NCBI RefSeq assembly: GCF_900115045.1
Contig: NZ_FOVC01000002.1
Span: forward strand, 372,001-436,000
Reading direction: 5' to 3'
DNA: 64,000 nucleotides
DNA from: Izhakiella capsodis
Lineage (GTDB): Bacteria; Pseudomonadota; Gammaproteobacteria; Enterobacterales; Enterobacteriaceae
The translations under genes and the position numbers were made by a program. The notes under the pieces were generated by a model. The model made no database searches and was not told the DNA's origin. It saw only the letters and a program-made list of their open reading frames with translations. Shown here in pieces: positions 1 through 9,294 of the stretch. The first letter of the stretch is position 1. Every line of letters starts with the position of its first letter.

Positions 1-150
1 CTGCCGGTGCTGACCCGTGAGCTGGTTTACACGGCCATTACGCGCGCGCGCGAACGTTTGTCTCTCTACGCCGACGCAAAAATATTGCGAGCGGGCATTC
101 GTTCTCAAACTGAACGCCGCAGCGGGTTAATTGCGCGTCTAACCACATAA
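1..150 (+). CDS. recD: RecD, exonuclease V alpha subunit (C-terminal end only)
   Basis: Only the last 49 codons and the TAA stop at 148-150 lie in the window; the gene begins upstream of it. RecD is the 5'-3' helicase subunit of the RecBCD nuclease/helicase that processes double-strand breaks. The visible residues include [14 protein letters not shown], the conserved UvrD/RecD-type C-terminal helicase motif (motif VI, with the arginine finger). The following gene on the opposite strand is argA, and recD-argA is the order known from E. coli, which supports the call. Function of the fragment follows from family knowledge; nothing can be said of the rest of the protein. Confidence 0.9.
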   Translation: MPVLTRELVYTAITRARERLSLYADAKILRAGIRSQTERRSGLIARLTT

Positions 151-192
151 TATCGCCAGTCGATGAGCTGCAGCTGGGCTGCCCACTGAGTG

Positions 193-1521
193 CTATTCAA
201 GATCTGCCATTAGCACTTTTGATTTACGCTGAAAATTATAAAGCTTCTTCTTGGTTTCAGGCAGATGATCGACATCCACAGGCGTGAAGCCGCGCTCCTG
301 GAACCAGTGGATACTACGGGTAGTCAATACGAATAGTTTCTTAAGGCCCATCTGCTTTGCCTGCAACGCGATGCGATCCAGCAGCGCTTCTCCGCGTGAA
401 GAGCTGCGGTAGTCTGGATGAACAGCAACGCACGCCATCTCTCCGATCTTTTCTTCAGGAAAGGGGTAAAGCGCCGCACAGCCGATGGTCAAATTGTCGC
501 GCTCAACGATGGTGAATTTGTCAATTTCCATCTCCAGCTGCTCGCGTGAGCGGCGCACCAGAATTCCCTGCTCTTCCAGCGGGCGAATTAACGCCAGAAT
601 ACCGCCGATATCATGGATGGTTGCCCGGCGGATACGTTCGGCGCTTTCCATAACAATTTGCGTGCCAATACCATCGCGTGAGAACAGCTCTTGCACCAGC
701 GCGCCATCCTCCTGATAGCTAATAAGATGGCTGCGACGAACGCCGCTACGACAGGCGTTGATCGCACCGCGCAGGAAGCGTACGGTGCCTGAAAGATAGT
801 CGCCGCTGCTTTCACGATGATCCAGATAAGTCTGCGCCTCGTCAGGAAATAACTCCGAAACGATGTTACCGTCGTCATCGATGACGCCCTGGCCTGTGCA
901 GAAGCCGATCATCTTTTCAGCTTTAAGCTTAATCGCCAGCTGGGTTGCGATCTCCTCAGAAGTCAGGTTAAAGCTTTCACCGGTCACCGAAACCGCTACC
1001 GGGCCGAGCAATACGATTGCACCGCCATCAAGCTGGCGATGAATAGCCTCTTTATCGATACGGCGAATGCGCCCGCTATGGCAGTAGTCGACGCCGTCGT
1101 CGACGCCAAGAGGTTGGGCAATAATGAAGTTGCCGCTCACTACATCAATATGGGCACCCTGAAGCGGGGAGTTACTCAGGCTCATTGAAAGCCTGGCGGT
1201 GATGTCCAGCTGTAGTCGCCCTGCTGCCTGCTTCACCAGCTCCAGCGATTGGGCATCGGTAACGCGGATATGTTTATGATAAACCGGCTCCATACCATGC
1301 CCGGCGAGGTTAGCATCTATTTGTGGTCGTGCACCGTAAACGAGTACCAGCCGGATGCCAAGGCTGTGAATTAAACCGATATCATTAACGATATTGGCAA
1401 AATTTTCATGTTCAATAGCTTCGCCGCCCAGCATAATGACAAACGTTTTGCCCCGATGGGCATTTACGTAAGGGACGGTGTGGCGGAAGCCATCGACCAG
1501 CTCAGTGCTACGTTCCTTCAC
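193..1521 (-). CDS. argA: N-acetylglutamate synthase ArgA
   Basis: This gene encodes 442 residues, the usual ArgA length. ArgA acetylates L-glutamate with acetyl-CoA, the first committed step of arginine biosynthesis, in the cytoplasm, and is feedback-inhibited by arginine in enterics. The N-terminal amino-acid-kinase fold (roughly residues 25-280; [12 protein letters not shown] near the start) serves regulation. The C-terminal GNAT acetyltransferase domain (about 295-440) carries the acetyl-CoA loop [15 protein letters not shown]. The start is a GTG at 1519-1521, giving [13 protein letters not shown]. coli ArgA also starts with GTG, one codon longer. Two tandem ARG boxes lie just upstream at 1536-1574, so repression by ArgR with arginine is expected. 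The gene is divergent from amiC and tail-to-tail with recD. Confidence 0.97.
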   Translation of the reverse strand: MKERSTELVDGFRHTVPYVNAHRGKTFVIMLGGEAIEHENFANIVNDIGLIHSLGIRLVLVYGARPQIDANLAGHGMEPVYHKHIRVTDAQSLELVKQAAGRLQLDITARLSMSLSNSPLQGAHIDVVSGNFIIAQPLGVDDGVDYCHSGRIRRIDKEAIHRQLDGGAIVLLGPVAVSVTGESFNLTSEEIATQLAIKLKAEKMIGFCTGQGVIDDDGNIVSELFPDEAQTYLDHRESSGDYLSGTVRFLRGAINACRSGVRRSHLISYQEDGALVQELFSRDGIGTQIVMESAERIRRATIHDIGGILALIRPLEEQGILVRRSREQLEMEIDKFTIVERDNLTIGCAALYPFPEEKIGEMACVAVHPDYRSSSRGEALLDRIALQAKQMGLKKLFVLTTRSIHWFQERGFTPVDVDHLPETKKKLYNFQRKSKVLMADLE

Positions 1522-1535
1522 AGTTAACCCTCATT

Positions 1536-1574
1536 AATGCATTTTTATTCGTAAAAAATGTATTTTTATTCTTT
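1536..1574 (-). promoter_or_regulatory. Tandem ARG boxes (ArgR operator) of argA
   Basis: Two 18-bp near-palindromes lie at 1536-1553 and 1557-1574. Both match the ARG box pattern of an AATG arm, an AT-rich centre and an ATTC arm. They are separated by exactly 3 bp (1554-1556), the spacing known for paired ArgR boxes bound by one hexamer. They begin 15 bp upstream of the argA start codon and so probably overlap its promoter. The match and spacing are seen directly; ArgR binding is inferred. Confidence 0.85.
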
Positions 1575-1748
1575 TAGCGTTTATGCGCAAGAAGAATCCC
1601 AACGAATAAAGATGTCAGGATAGTAAAATACCTCTAATCTATTGCATTTTATCGCGTTTTTGGGGTGACACCGGTTGGCGGATTGGGTAAAGTTTTGCCC
1701 GAAACTACTATCGCTATATTTTTATACAACACGGCAAAGCGGAGTTGC

Positions 1749-2993
1749 ATGTCGCATCCTGATTTCAATGTGAGCCGTCGTCGCTTATTACAAGGAGCTG
1801 GCGCACTGTGGTTACTTAGCGTCAGTAAGCTTGGCCTAGCCGCCAGCAGCCACGTGATGGCAGTGCGCATCTGGCCTTCTACTACCTATTCGCGTTTGAC
1901 CATCGAGTCCAGCACACCTCTGAAGTATAAGCAGTTTACGCTGACTAATCCCGACAGAGTGGTGGTGGATATTGAAAATATTCAACTTAACCGGGTGATG
2001 AAAGGCGTAGGCGAACTGGTGCGTCGCGACGATCCGTATATCAAAAGCGCCCGGGTAGGGCAGTTTGATCCCCGTACAATCAGGCTGGTACTGGAGCTTA
2101 AACAAAATGTCTCGCCGCGACTGTTTACCCTGGCACCGGTGGCCGGCATAAAAGATCGCCTGGTGCTGGATCTTTATCCGGTAAAAGCGATATCCGACGA
2201 TCCTTTGTTGGCATTACTGGAAGACTACAACAACGGTAAGCTGGAAAAAAACCAGCCGACAGAGGCACCCTTACCTGGCAAAGCAGGAAGAGATCGACCT
2301 ATTGTGATTATGATTGATCCCGGACACGGCGGCGAAGATCCGGGCGCTCTGGGTAAGATGAAAACGCGCGAGAAAGATATCGTGCTGAAGATGGGACGCT
2401 ATCTCAAGACGCTGATCGACAAACAGCCGAATATGCGTGCCCATATGACACGTCATGAAGATGTATTCATCCCCCTAAAAGTGCGGGTGGCTAAAGCTCG
2501 TCGTGTGCGTGCCGATTTGTTCGTTTCGATTCATGCTGATGCTTTTACCAGCCGGGCGGCTCGCGGTTCGTCAGTATTTGCGCTCTCGACGCACGGGGCA
2601 ACCAGCGCGGCGGCACGTTTTCTGGCACAAACACAAAACGAGTCGGATTTGATCGGCGGCGTCAGTATGAGTGGCGATCGCTATCTCGATCATACCATGT
2701 TCGATATGGTACAGCGCCAGACGATTAGCGACAGTCTGATATTTGGTAAAGAGGTGCTGTCTCGTATGGGGAAAATTAATCAGTTACATAAACGCACTAT
2801 TGATCAGGCTGGATTCGCGGTGTTGAAAGCGCCGGATATTCCGTCGATTCTGGTTGAAACGGCATTCATCAGTAATGTTGGAGAAGAGCGCAAACTACGC
2901 ACACCGCGTTACCAGCAGCAGGTTGCTCAAGCGATCCTCGCGGGTATCAAAGCTTATTTTGCTAATGGCGCGGTGCTGGCAAAGTATAAATAG
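1749..2993 (+). CDS. amiC: N-acetylmuramoyl-L-alanine amidase AmiC
   Basis: AmiC is a periplasmic amidase that cleaves the amide bond between N-acetylmuramic acid and the stem peptide, splitting septal peptidoglycan during cell division. In E. coli its activator is NlpD, also encoded in this window at 50316. The ATG at 1749 gives 414 residues (E. coli about 417). The N-terminus has a twin-arginine signal (SRRRLLQ followed by a hydrophobic run ending LGLAAS), so export by Tat is expected. An AMIN septal-targeting domain follows (about 35-140), then the zinc amidase_3 domain (about 185-405) with [18 protein letters not shown] and VETAFISN holding metal ligands and the catalytic glutamate. An upstream in-frame start exists at 1665 but would bury the signal peptide. 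Confidence 0.97.
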   Translation: MSHPDFNVSRRRLLQGAGALWLLSVSKLGLAASSHVMAVRIWPSTTYSRLTIESSTPLKYKQFTLTNPDRVVVDIENIQLNRVMKGVGELVRRDDPYIKSARVGQFDPRTIRLVLELKQNVSPRLFTLAPVAGIKDRLVLDLYPVKAISDDPLLALLEDYNNGKLEKNQPTEAPLPGKAGRDRPIVIMIDPGHGGEDPGALGKMKTREKDIVLKMGRYLKTLIDKQPNMRAHMTRHEDVFIPLKVRVAKARRVRADLFVSIHADAFTSRAARGSSVFALSTHGATSAAARFLAQTQNESDLIGGVSMSGDRYLDHTMFDMVQRQTISDSLIFGKEVLSRMGKINQLHKRTIDQAGFAVLKAPDIPSILVETAFISNVGEERKLRTPRYQQQVAQAILAGIKAYFANGAVLAKYK

Positions 2994-3040
2994 CTGGGGG
3001 CTACTGATGGAGCTTGGTAAACGTGGGCAAATTAAAGGCA

Positions 3041-3064
3041 AAAAAAACACCCTGATGGGTGTTG
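3041..3064 (-). terminator. Rho-independent terminator of the tRNA-Met unit
   Basis: The minus-strand sequence forms a hairpin of AACACCC with GGGTGTT around a short ATCA loop, followed by a T run (the A run at 3041-3047 on the plus strand). It lies just downstream of the promoter-distal tRNA. It may also act weakly on amiC transcripts from the plus strand, where the following bases are GATTTTATT. Confidence 0.75.
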
Positions 3065-3071
3065 ATTTTAT

Positions 3072-3148
<77 letters not shown>

Positions 3149-3246
3149 TCCGTCTTACATCTTACTGTCAAACCCCAGAGCAATACGCCATCTCAGCGTT
3201 TGGGGCTTGTTAACTTCTGTACCAAAAAAGCTGATTCAGCCTTAAT

Positions 3247-3323
<77 letters not shown>

Positions 3324-3336
3324 TCTGTGGATGCGC

Positions 3337-3364
3337 ACTATACTCTGCAATTAATTGTATGCAA
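3337..3364 (-). promoter_or_regulatory. Promoter of the initiator tRNA unit
   Basis: On the minus strand, TTGCAT (3359-3364) and TATAGT (3337-3342) are separated by 16 bp. A GC-rich stretch (GCGC) follows the -10, as is usual for stringently controlled stable-RNA promoters. The mature tRNA begins 13 bp further on. The elements are seen; stringent control is inferred. Confidence 0.7.
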
Positions 3365-3516
3365 CCCTTTTTTGGAATTGGGTGCTCAATTGCCGTTTTG
3401 TTAAACAATTATCTGTACTGACTCGCAAGCATGACTGCGTTATGAAGCTGCTACATTTCTTTATGCCGACGCCTTTGATATCGTTTGTTGAAAATCCGTA
3501 AGGGGATCCTGTGCTA

Positions 3517-4623
3517 ATGAAAGGGACTGCAATTAAATTATGTCTGATCGGTGTGCTGGCAGCGTTGCTGGCTGCCTGTTCTTCAAAGCCGACCGACAGG
3601 GGACAGCAGTATATTGATGGAAAGCTGGAACAGCCTTTGGCCTTGGTTAACCAGCCTAATGTAACGGGCGCGCCGGTAAACGCAAAAGACTTTTCCGATC
3701 AACTGCTCGAGATTCAGTACGCTGATCCGGCCATGTATGATCGCCAGCAGGCTACCTATAACTCGATTAAAAGCTGGCTGAGGGCGGGTGGCGATACGCG
3801 TCAGTTAAGTCGCTATGGTCTTGATGTTTTCCAGATGGAAGGTGCCGATCATTATGGTAATGTCCAATTTACCGGCTATTACACGCCAGTGGTGCAGGCA
3901 CGCCATACGCGCCAGGGGGCTTTCCAGTATCCGATCTACCGGATGCCCCCCAAGAAAGGTCGCCGTTTGCCGAGTCGAGCGCAAATCTATAACGGCGCGC
4001 TGAGCGATAAATATGTCATTGCGTACAGCAACTCACTGATGGACAATTTTATTATGGGTGTGCAGGGCAGCGGCTACGTGGATTTTGGCGATGGCCGACC
4101 GCTGACCTTTTTCGCCTACGGTGGTCAAAATGGTTACCCTTACCGAAGCATCGGTAAGATACTTATCGATCGCGGCGAGGTGAGCCGCGAGGATATGTCC
4201 ATGCAGGCGATCCGCGATTGGGCAGAGAGCCATTCGCCGGTTCAGGTGCAGGAATTACTTGAGCAGAATGCATCGTTCGTGTTCTTTAAGCCAGAGCCTT
4301 TCACACCGGTGCGCGGAGCTAGCGCAGTGCCGCTGGTGGCTAAAGCTTCTGTGGCGTCTGATCCAGCGCTGATCCCTCCGGGGTCGGTACTGCTGGCTGA
4401 GGTTCCTCTGCTGAATGATAAAGGTAAATTCAACGGAAAATATGAGATGCGTGTGATGGTATCGCTGGACACAGGCGGAGCGATTAAAGGGCAGCATTTT
4501 GATATTTATCAGGGGGTAGGTCAGCAGGCGGCCCATCTTGCCGGCTGGTATAATCACTACGGACGGGTGTGGATACTGCGCGCTGCGCCAGGAACCGGCC
4601 AGTATACTCAAATCACTGATTAA
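3517..4623 (+). CDS. mltA: Membrane-bound lytic murein transglycosylase A
   Basis: MltA is an outer-membrane lipoprotein that cleaves the glycan strands of peptidoglycan, forming 1,6-anhydro-muropeptides. The ATG at 3517 gives 368 residues and a lipoprotein signal with lipobox LAAC, Cys21 being the lipidated residue; a GTG two codons earlier (3511) is also in frame but less likely. The MltA core (from VQFTGYYTPV onward) is followed by the C-terminal 3D domain with GQHFDIYQG, which contains the aspartate known to be catalytic in E. coli MltA. A Shine-Dalgarno-like AAGGGG lies upstream of the start. It sits between the initiator tRNAs and tcdA, as in E. coli. Confidence 0.97.
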   Translation: MKGTAIKLCLIGVLAALLAACSSKPTDRGQQYIDGKLEQPLALVNQPNVTGAPVNAKDFSDQLLEIQYADPAMYDRQQATYNSIKSWLRAGGDTRQLSRYGLDVFQMEGADHYGNVQFTGYYTPVVQARHTRQGAFQYPIYRMPPKKGRRLPSRAQIYNGALSDKYVIAYSNSLMDNFIMGVQGSGYVDFGDGRPLTFFAYGGQNGYPYRSIGKILIDRGEVSREDMSMQAIRDWAESHSPVQVQELLEQNASFVFFKPEPFTPVRGASAVPLVAKASVASDPALIPPGSVLLAEVPLLNDKGKFNGKYEMRVMVSLDTGGAIKGQHFDIYQGVGQQAAHLAGWYNHYGRVWILRAAPGTGQYTQITD

Positions 4624-4645
4624 TATTCATCACGTTTTATCCGGC

Positions 4646-4666
4646 TGCGGGCTAGCCTGGCCCGCA
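4646..4666 (+). terminator. Possible hairpin terminator after mltA
   Basis: A 7-bp GC-rich stem, TGCGGGC with GCCCGCA around TAGCCTG, lies 22 bp past the mltA stop. It lacks an adjacent run of T, so termination is uncertain; it may be only a processing or stability hairpin before tcdA. Confidence 0.3.
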
Positions 4667-4690
4667 TGATGTTGAGTTTTAGAGGTAGTC

Positions 4691-5491
4691 ATGACATTTC
4701 TCTCCGACGCCTGGCAGCAACGCTTTGGCGGCACTGCCCGGCTGTATGGCCGATCGGCACTCCGCATATTTGCCGGTGCGCATATCTGCGTAGTGGGTAT
4801 TGGCGGTGTAGGAAGCTGGGTCGCAGAAGCGCTGGCGCGAACCGCGATCGGTGCGATTACGCTGATTGATATGGATGATGTCTGTATAACGAACACTAAC
4901 CGCCAGATCCATGCCCTGAAAGGAAATATCGGCCAATCCAAGTCCGGTGTAATGGCTGAACGTATTCTGGCGATCAATCCCGAGTGCCGCGTTACCTGTG
5001 TGGATGATTTTATCACGCCGGATAATACTGCACAGATGATGGCAGCCGGATTTGATTATGTCATTGATGCCATCGACAGCGTACGCCCCAAAGCGGCGCT
5101 AATTGCCTGGTGCCGTCGTAACAAAATTCCGTTGATTACTATCGGCGGCGCGGGAGGGCAAAGAGATCCCACTCAGATCCAGATAGCAGACCTCGGTAAA
5201 ACTATCCAGGATCCGCTGGCAGCTAAACTGCGCGAACGGCTGAAGCAAGATTTTGGCGTTGTTAAAAATAGTAGGGGTAAGCTGGGGATCGACTGCGTAT
5301 TTTCCACTGAAGCGCTGCTTTATCCGCAAGTGGACGGCAGCGTCTGCGCCTCGCGGGCGACGGCCGAAGGACCAAAGCGAATGGATTGTGAGTCTGGTTT
5401 TGGCGCAGCGGTAATGGTTACCGCAACCTTTGGTTTCGTTGCGGTATCGCATGTATTAAAAAAGCTACAGGCTAAGGCCGTCAGAGTTTAA
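4691..5491 (+). CDS. tcdA: tRNA threonylcarbamoyladenosine dehydratase TcdA (CsdL)
   Basis: TcdA is an E1-like ATP-dependent enzyme that cyclises N6-threonylcarbamoyl-adenosine at position 37 of ANN-decoding tRNAs to the ct6A form. The 266-residue protein has the ThiF/MoeB Rossmann motif GIGGVGSWVAEAL near residue 38, followed by the acidic loop LIDMDDVCITNTNRQ that marks E1 enzymes. The ATG at 4691 is preceded by AGAGG. In E. coli TcdA works with the CsdA-CsdE sulfur-transfer pair, encoded here directly downstream in convergent orientation, which strengthens the assignment. Confidence 0.95.
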   Translation: MTFLSDAWQQRFGGTARLYGRSALRIFAGAHICVVGIGGVGSWVAEALARTAIGAITLIDMDDVCITNTNRQIHALKGNIGQSKSGVMAERILAINPECRVTCVDDFITPDNTAQMMAAGFDYVIDAIDSVRPKAALIAWCRRNKIPLITIGGAGGQRDPTQIQIADLGKTIQDPLAAKLRERLKQDFGVVKNSRGKLGIDCVFSTEALLYPQVDGSVCASRATAEGPKRMDCESGFGAAVMVTATFGFVAVSHVLKKLQAKAVRV

Positions 5492-5511
5492 GCAGCCTCA
5501 GATTTGTCATC

Positions 5512-5955
5512 TCATGTGCTTTCCGCTGCGCACCTGACTGCCGCAGCCAGTGCCTCTAGCCCTGCGCTGCGTGAGGCGCTGAGTTGCTGGCGCAATCCAA
5601 GCCTGTCGAACAGTGCCAGCGGATCGTCACGACGCAGCGCATGCGCCGACTGGCACTCAACGGCGGTTAACAGCACAGCCAGTAACCCTCTTACAATGCG
5701 TCCTTCGCTGTCGCCGTAAAAATGTAGCCTGTTACCTTCGAGATGCTGCCAGCCCAGCCAGACGCGATTTTCGCAGCCACTTAGCTCGATATCAGGTCGC
5801 TTAAGATTTTCGTCGAGGGTTGGCAACTGCTTACCCAGCATTATTAGCTGGCGATAGCGATCTTCCCAATGCTGAAACGTACTGAATTTTCGTAGTAATT
5901 CCCCGGCTGTAATGAGCGAGCCAAAGGGATGTGGAGCCAGCACGGCTTGATTCAT
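5512..5955 (-). CDS. csdE: Sulfur acceptor protein CsdE
   Basis: CsdE is a SufE-family protein that accepts persulfide sulfur from the cysteine desulfurase CsdA and stimulates it. The 147-residue protein contains the SufE signature [10 protein letters not shown], in which the Cys is the expected sulfur acceptor, and [16 protein letters not shown] typical of the family. Its ATG overlaps the TAA of csdA by one base (TAATG at 5953-5957), indicating translational coupling. Tail-to-tail with tcdA, whose product is a known CsdA/CsdE partner. Confidence 0.94.
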   Translation of the reverse strand: MNQAVLAPHPFGSLITAGELLRKFSTFQHWEDRYRQLIMLGKQLPTLDENLKRPDIELSGCENRVWLGWQHLEGNRLHFYGDSEGRIVRGLLAVLLTAVECQSAHALRRDDPLALFDRLGLRQQLSASRSAGLEALAAAVRCAAEST

Positions 5956-7163
5956 TAGCTTTCCTCCAGCAGATCGATCGCCAAACGCAGGGCGCGTACC
6001 AGCGCCTCCACGTCCTGCAGGGTATTATAAGGTGCGAACGAAGCGCGCAGCGTTCCGGATACGCCGAGTGCCTGCATCAGTGGTTGGGCGCAGTGCTGCC
6101 CGGCGCGCAGCGCAACGCCACTTTCTGCCAGCAGCGTCACCACGTCGTGGTGGTGCAAGCCGGCGAGTTCGAACGACAGAAGGCTGGCATTGCTGGCGCG
6201 AAAGCTGCGAAAGCCAGGTAGCACAGCTAGCTGTTCTTCAGCGGTATCCGCCAGCTCACAGCTCCAGCGTTCGGCAGCCTCCATATCTATGTTCGCTAGC
6301 CAGTCAAGCGTAGCACTCAGGCCGATGACGCCTGCGACATTTGGTGTTCCTGCTTCAAAACGCCAGGGCGGTGGCTTGATGGTAAAACCCTTAAAGTCGA
6401 CCTGGGTTAGCATCTTGCCGCCTCCGTGCCAGGGAGACATCACTTCCAGTAACTCCGGCTTTGCGTAAAGTACGCCGAGGCCAGTCGGCCCATAGAACTT
6501 ATGACCTGAGAACGCGTAAAAATCAATATCCAACGCCTGTACGTCGGTGCGCGCGTGAACAATGCCCTGTGCACCGTCAATCATCACTTTAGCACCCACC
6601 TGATGGGCCAGTTCGATAGCGAGTTTTAGTGACGGGCGTCCGCCGGTGACGTTAGACATTTGTCCAAGTGCCAGCAAACGTGTTTTGCCATTGAGCAACT
6701 GTGGCAGGAGCGAAAGATCCGGTAGCTTGTCGCTTCCCAGCGGCAGTTTTATCAGCCTGGCGTTGTGACGTTGTGCCAGCATTAGCCAGGGAACGAAATT
6801 AGCATGATGTTCCGCTTCGGAAACGACGATTTCATCGCCGGCATGCAGCAGAGGCTCTAGCCAGCTTTGCGCTACCAGATTGATTGCCTCAGTTGCACCA
6901 CGCGTCCAAACGATACTGTGCGGGTCGGTGGCATTAATCCAGCGGGCAACCTGCGTTCTGGCCTGCTCATACCGAGCGGTTAACTCTTGTGCTGATGCGT
7001 AATGACTTCGGTGAACCGTCCCGGCGCTAAGGGAATAAAAGGTGCTGGTGGCATCAATTAGACACTGTGGCTTTAAAGTCGTTGCAGCACTATCCAGATA
7101 GACTCCCGCATCCTGCAAAGCAGGGAATTGTGCTCGGAAATTAGCGGGGTAGAAGTTGTGCAT
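5955..7163 (-). CDS. csdA: Cysteine desulfurase CsdA
   Basis: CsdA is a PLP enzyme that takes sulfur from cysteine as an enzyme-bound persulfide and passes it to CsdE. The ATG at 7161-7163, preceded by AGAGG four bases away, gives 402 residues (E. coli 401) starting [12 protein letters not shown]; an upstream ATG at 7244 would add 27 residues with no family counterpart. Visible motifs are the PLP lysine in [11 protein letters not shown], the histidine cluster [11 protein letters not shown] and the catalytic cysteine in AGQHCAQP near the C-terminus. Forms a two-gene operon with csdE and is divergent from ygdI. Confidence 0.95.
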   Translation of the reverse strand: MHNFYPANFRAQFPALQDAGVYLDSAATTLKPQCLIDATSTFYSLSAGTVHRSHYASAQELTARYEQARTQVARWINATDPHSIVWTRGATEAINLVAQSWLEPLLHAGDEIVVSEAEHHANFVPWLMLAQRHNARLIKLPLGSDKLPDLSLLPQLLNGKTRLLALGQMSNVTGGRPSLKLAIELAHQVGAKVMIDGAQGIVHARTDVQALDIDFYAFSGHKFYGPTGLGVLYAKPELLEVMSPWHGGGKMLTQVDFKGFTIKPPPWRFEAGTPNVAGVIGLSATLDWLANIDMEAAERWSCELADTAEEQLAVLPGFRSFRASNASLLSFELAGLHHHDVVTLLAESGVALRAGQHCAQPLMQALGVSGTLRASFAPYNTLQDVEALVRALRLAIDLLEES

Positions 7164-7379
7164 GGTGCCTCTTTGATCTGATGCTGCTGAAAGCAATATT
7201 AGGACCAGGATGATTTTAACCTGATTGGCTGGCAAAGCCAGCAAAGCGAGTTAAGCTAAATCATGCAAGGTTTGAACTATTACCCGTAAATTACCGCCGC
7301 TTTGTCAGGTGTTTTTGCTGATACTTTTGGTAGCGGTAGGGGACGTTAATTGCATTACTATCTGCAAGGAGATGAAGAA

Positions 7380-7604
7380 TTGAAAAAATTAGCTGCTCTT
7401 CTGGCCACCAGTGGCGTGGTACTGACGCTTGCTGCTTGTTCTAGCAATTATGTCATGCACACCAACGACGGACGCACCATTGTTGCGAGCGGTAAACCGG
7501 CCCTGGATGATGAGACGGGGCTTATCAAGTATAAAGATGCAAACGGCGTTAAACAGCAAATCAACCGTTCTGACATTAAAGAGATGGTTGAACTGGGTCA
7601 GTAA
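7380..7604 (+). CDS. ygdI: YgdI/YgdR-family lipoprotein, TTG start
   Basis: A small predicted lipoprotein of 74 residues with lipobox LAAC (Cys20) and a DUF903 SH3-like body (YVMHTNDGRTIVASGKP, then DANGVKQQINRSD). Function is not established in any family member I know. The start is taken as TTG at 7380 because it gives an E. coli-like N-terminus (M-K-K) and a strong AAGGAG lies 8 bases upstream (7366-7371). The only in-frame ATG-like alternative, at 7350, has no such site and would add ten residues before the signal peptide. Closer to E. coli YgdI than YgdR in the YVMHTNDGRTIV stretch. Confidence 0.88.
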   Translation: MKKLAALLATSGVVLTLAACSSNYVMHTNDGRTIVASGKPALDDETGLIKYKDANGVKQQINRSDIKEMVELGQ

Positions 7605-7619
7605 TCAGATTTGTTGAAG

Positions 7620-7645
7620 AAAAAAAAGCACCGCATTGGCGGTGC
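7620..7645 (-). terminator. Terminator of gcvB
   Basis: A perfect 7-bp stem with a 4-base loop (7628-7645) followed on the minus strand by eight T residues. It lies 16 bp beyond the ygdI stop codon and may also end ygdI transcripts on the plus strand, though the tail there (TATTAAAATT) is poor. Confidence 0.9.
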
Positions 7646-7802
7646 TATTAAAATTACTATGGACAGACAGGGTTAATCTACAGGAATTTAGTCAGATCTG
7701 AAAAAGGTCAGATCAAATTGCAAACACAACATCACGACCACAAGCCAAAAGCCTGCTAAAACTCCGCGTCTTAACTTGCTTTTCGTTCCAGCCCGAGGAA
7801 GT
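7620..7802 (-). ncRNA. gcvB: GcvB small RNA
   Basis: GcvB is an Hfq-dependent sRNA of enterics that represses many amino-acid and peptide transporter mRNAs. On the minus strand, the 5' end ACTTCCT followed by GGAACG, the GU-rich R1-like core TGTTGTGTTTGCAATTT and the CCCTGTCTGTCCATAGT block match what I recall of E. coli GcvB. The 3' end is a perfect 7-bp hairpin, GCACCGC/GCGGTGC, with a T8 tail (7620-7645). It is divergent from gcvA, as in E. coli, where GcvA activates it. A -10 (TATATT, 7809-7814) and -35 (TTGTTG, 7832-7837) with a 17-bp spacer place the start at 7802. The RNA is about 183 nt, shorter than the roughly 206 nt in E. coli, partly because the R1 region has fewer GU repeats. Confidence 0.9.
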
Positions 7803-7808
7803 GCGGCA

Positions 7809-7837
7809 AATATAGGTATTTGCTGGTAGTTCAACAA
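7809..7837 (-). promoter_or_regulatory. Promoter of gcvB
   Basis: On the minus strand, TTGTTG (7832-7837), a 17-bp spacer and TATATT (7809-7814) are followed 6 bases later by the A that begins the conserved GcvB 5' end at 7802. The shared gcvB-gcvA intergenic region (7803-7931) is the place where GcvA would be expected to bind; I could not define its site. Confidence 0.75.
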
Positions 7838-7931
7838 CGGACAATTTATAATGCCTCGGATAAAAAAATCTAATATGTAACCCCTTATATACAGCTGTGA
7901 CTATTTATGTCATTTCAGATGGTCCTGGATT

Positions 7932-8849
7932 ATGTCTAAACGTTTGCCGCCATTGAATGCCCTGCGAGTTTTTGATGCAGCGGCCAGGCATTTAAGCTTC
8001 ACCAAAGCCGCTGACGAACTGTTTGTAACTCAGGCTGCTGTCAGTCATCAGATAAAATCGCTTGAGGATTTTCTGGGGCTAAAATTGTTCCGACGTCGTA
8101 ATCGCTCTTTGCTTCTGACAGAAGAGGGTCAGGGTTATTATCTTGATATAAAAGAAATTTTTTCAGCCATCAATGAAGCGACCCGCAAGCTTCAGGCGCG
8201 TAGTGCGAAAGGTGCGCTGACGGTCAGTTTGCTTCCCAGCTTCGCTATTCAATGGTTAGTTCCGCGTCTTTCCAGCTTTAACTCTGCTTATCCGGGTATC
8301 GACGTGCGTATACAGGCGGTAGACCGGGATGAGGAAAAACTGGCCGACGACGTTGATGTGGCCATTTTTTACGGTCGTGGTAACTGGCCAGGGCTGCGGG
8401 TAGAAAAATTGTATGTCGAATATTTGCTGCCCGTCTGTTCGCCACAGCTGCTGGCTAGCGAGCGGCCGTTGAAAACGCCCGCCGATTTGGATCATCATAC
8501 GCTATTGCATGATGCTTCACGTCGCGACTGGCAATCCTATATTCGCCAGCTAGGATTGTCGCACATCAATGTGCAGCAAGGTCCAATATTCAGCCATAGC
8601 GCAATGGTATTACAGGCGGCCATTCATGGTCAGGGGGTTGCGCTGGCGAATAACGTAATGGCGCAAACTGAAATTGAGGCGGGTCGATTGGTGTGCCCAT
8701 TTAATGATGTACTGGTTAGTAAAAACGCTTTTTATCTTGTTTGCCATGACAGTCAGGCAGAACTCGGTAAAATAGCCGCCTTTCGTCAGTGGATCCTGTC
8801 CCGGGCTGCCAGTGAGCAAGAAAAATTTCGTTTTCGCTACGACCATTAA
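7932..8849 (+). CDS. gcvA: Glycine cleavage system transcriptional activator GcvA
   Basis: GcvA is a LysR-type regulator that activates the gcvTHP glycine-cleavage operon when glycine is present, represses it with GcvR when glycine is low, and activates gcvB. The protein has 305 residues, the same as in E. coli. The N-terminal winged helix-turn-helix (about 5-65) includes SFTKAADELFVTQAAVSHQI, followed by the LysR effector-binding domain (about 90-295). The ATG at 7932 gives MSKRLPPLNALRVFD, the conserved start. It is divergent from gcvB with about 130 bp between the two starts. Confidence 0.97.
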   Translation: MSKRLPPLNALRVFDAAARHLSFTKAADELFVTQAAVSHQIKSLEDFLGLKLFRRRNRSLLLTEEGQGYYLDIKEIFSAINEATRKLQARSAKGALTVSLLPSFAIQWLVPRLSSFNSAYPGIDVRIQAVDRDEEKLADDVDVAIFYGRGNWPGLRVEKLYVEYLLPVCSPQLLASERPLKTPADLDHHTLLHDASRRDWQSYIRQLGLSHINVQQGPIFSHSAMVLQAAIHGQGVALANNVMAQTEIEAGRLVCPFNDVLVSKNAFYLVCHDSQAELGKIAAFRQWILSRAASEQEKFRFRYDH

Positions 8850-8901
8850 CTGTTTTACTACGTGTCAGGTTTTGGCGCGTTAACCATCAGAGGAACCTAA
8901 G

Positions 8902-9294
8902 ATGAGCAGCCGTGCAATGCTGATCTTCGCCGCAATCAGCGGCTTTGTTTTTGTAGCACTCGGCGCATTTGGCGCCCATGTGCTGAGTAACATCCTCGGC
9001 CAGGACGAGATGGCCTGGCTAAGAACCGGGCTGGAGTATCAGGCTTTTCATACCCTGGCAATAATGGGGCTGGCGGCGGCGATGCTGCGTCGGGCCAATA
9101 TCTGGTTTTACTGGAGCAGCGTATTTCTGGCATTAGGCACGGTTTTATTTAGCGGCAGTCTTTATTGCCTGGCACTTTCCCATTTACATTTGTGGGTCTA
9201 CTTCACCCCAATTGGCGGTATCTGCTTTCTTATTGGTTGGGCACTGGTGTTCGTCGGTGCGTTACGCCTGAAAAAAAGAGCAGATCGGCCATGA
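8902..9294 (+). CDS. ygdD: YgdD family (DUF423) inner membrane protein
   Basis: A 130-residue protein with four predicted membrane helices, matching the DUF423 family (GALGAHGL-like motif near the N-terminus, here [14 protein letters not shown]). No biochemical role is established for the family. The start ATG at 8902 is preceded by AGAGGAAC. Its TGA overlaps the rlmM start codon (ATGA at 9291-9294), so the two genes are likely translated together, and gcvA lies just upstream in the same direction, as in E. coli. Confidence 0.92.
   Translation: MSSRAMLIFAAISGFVFVALGAFGAHVLSNILGQDEMAWLRTGLEYQAFHTLAIMGLAAAMLRRANIWFYWSSVFLALGTVLFSGSLYCLALSHLHLWVYFTPIGGICFLIGWALVFVGALRLKKRADRP

Noticed and set aside
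7164..7244. 27-residue N-terminal extension of CsdA
   Set aside because: The ATG at 7163 has its own AGAGG site and gives the family length.
9165..9290. N-terminal extension of RlmM
   Set aside because: It lies inside ygdD in another frame; the ATGA overlap at 9291 gives the family start and length.
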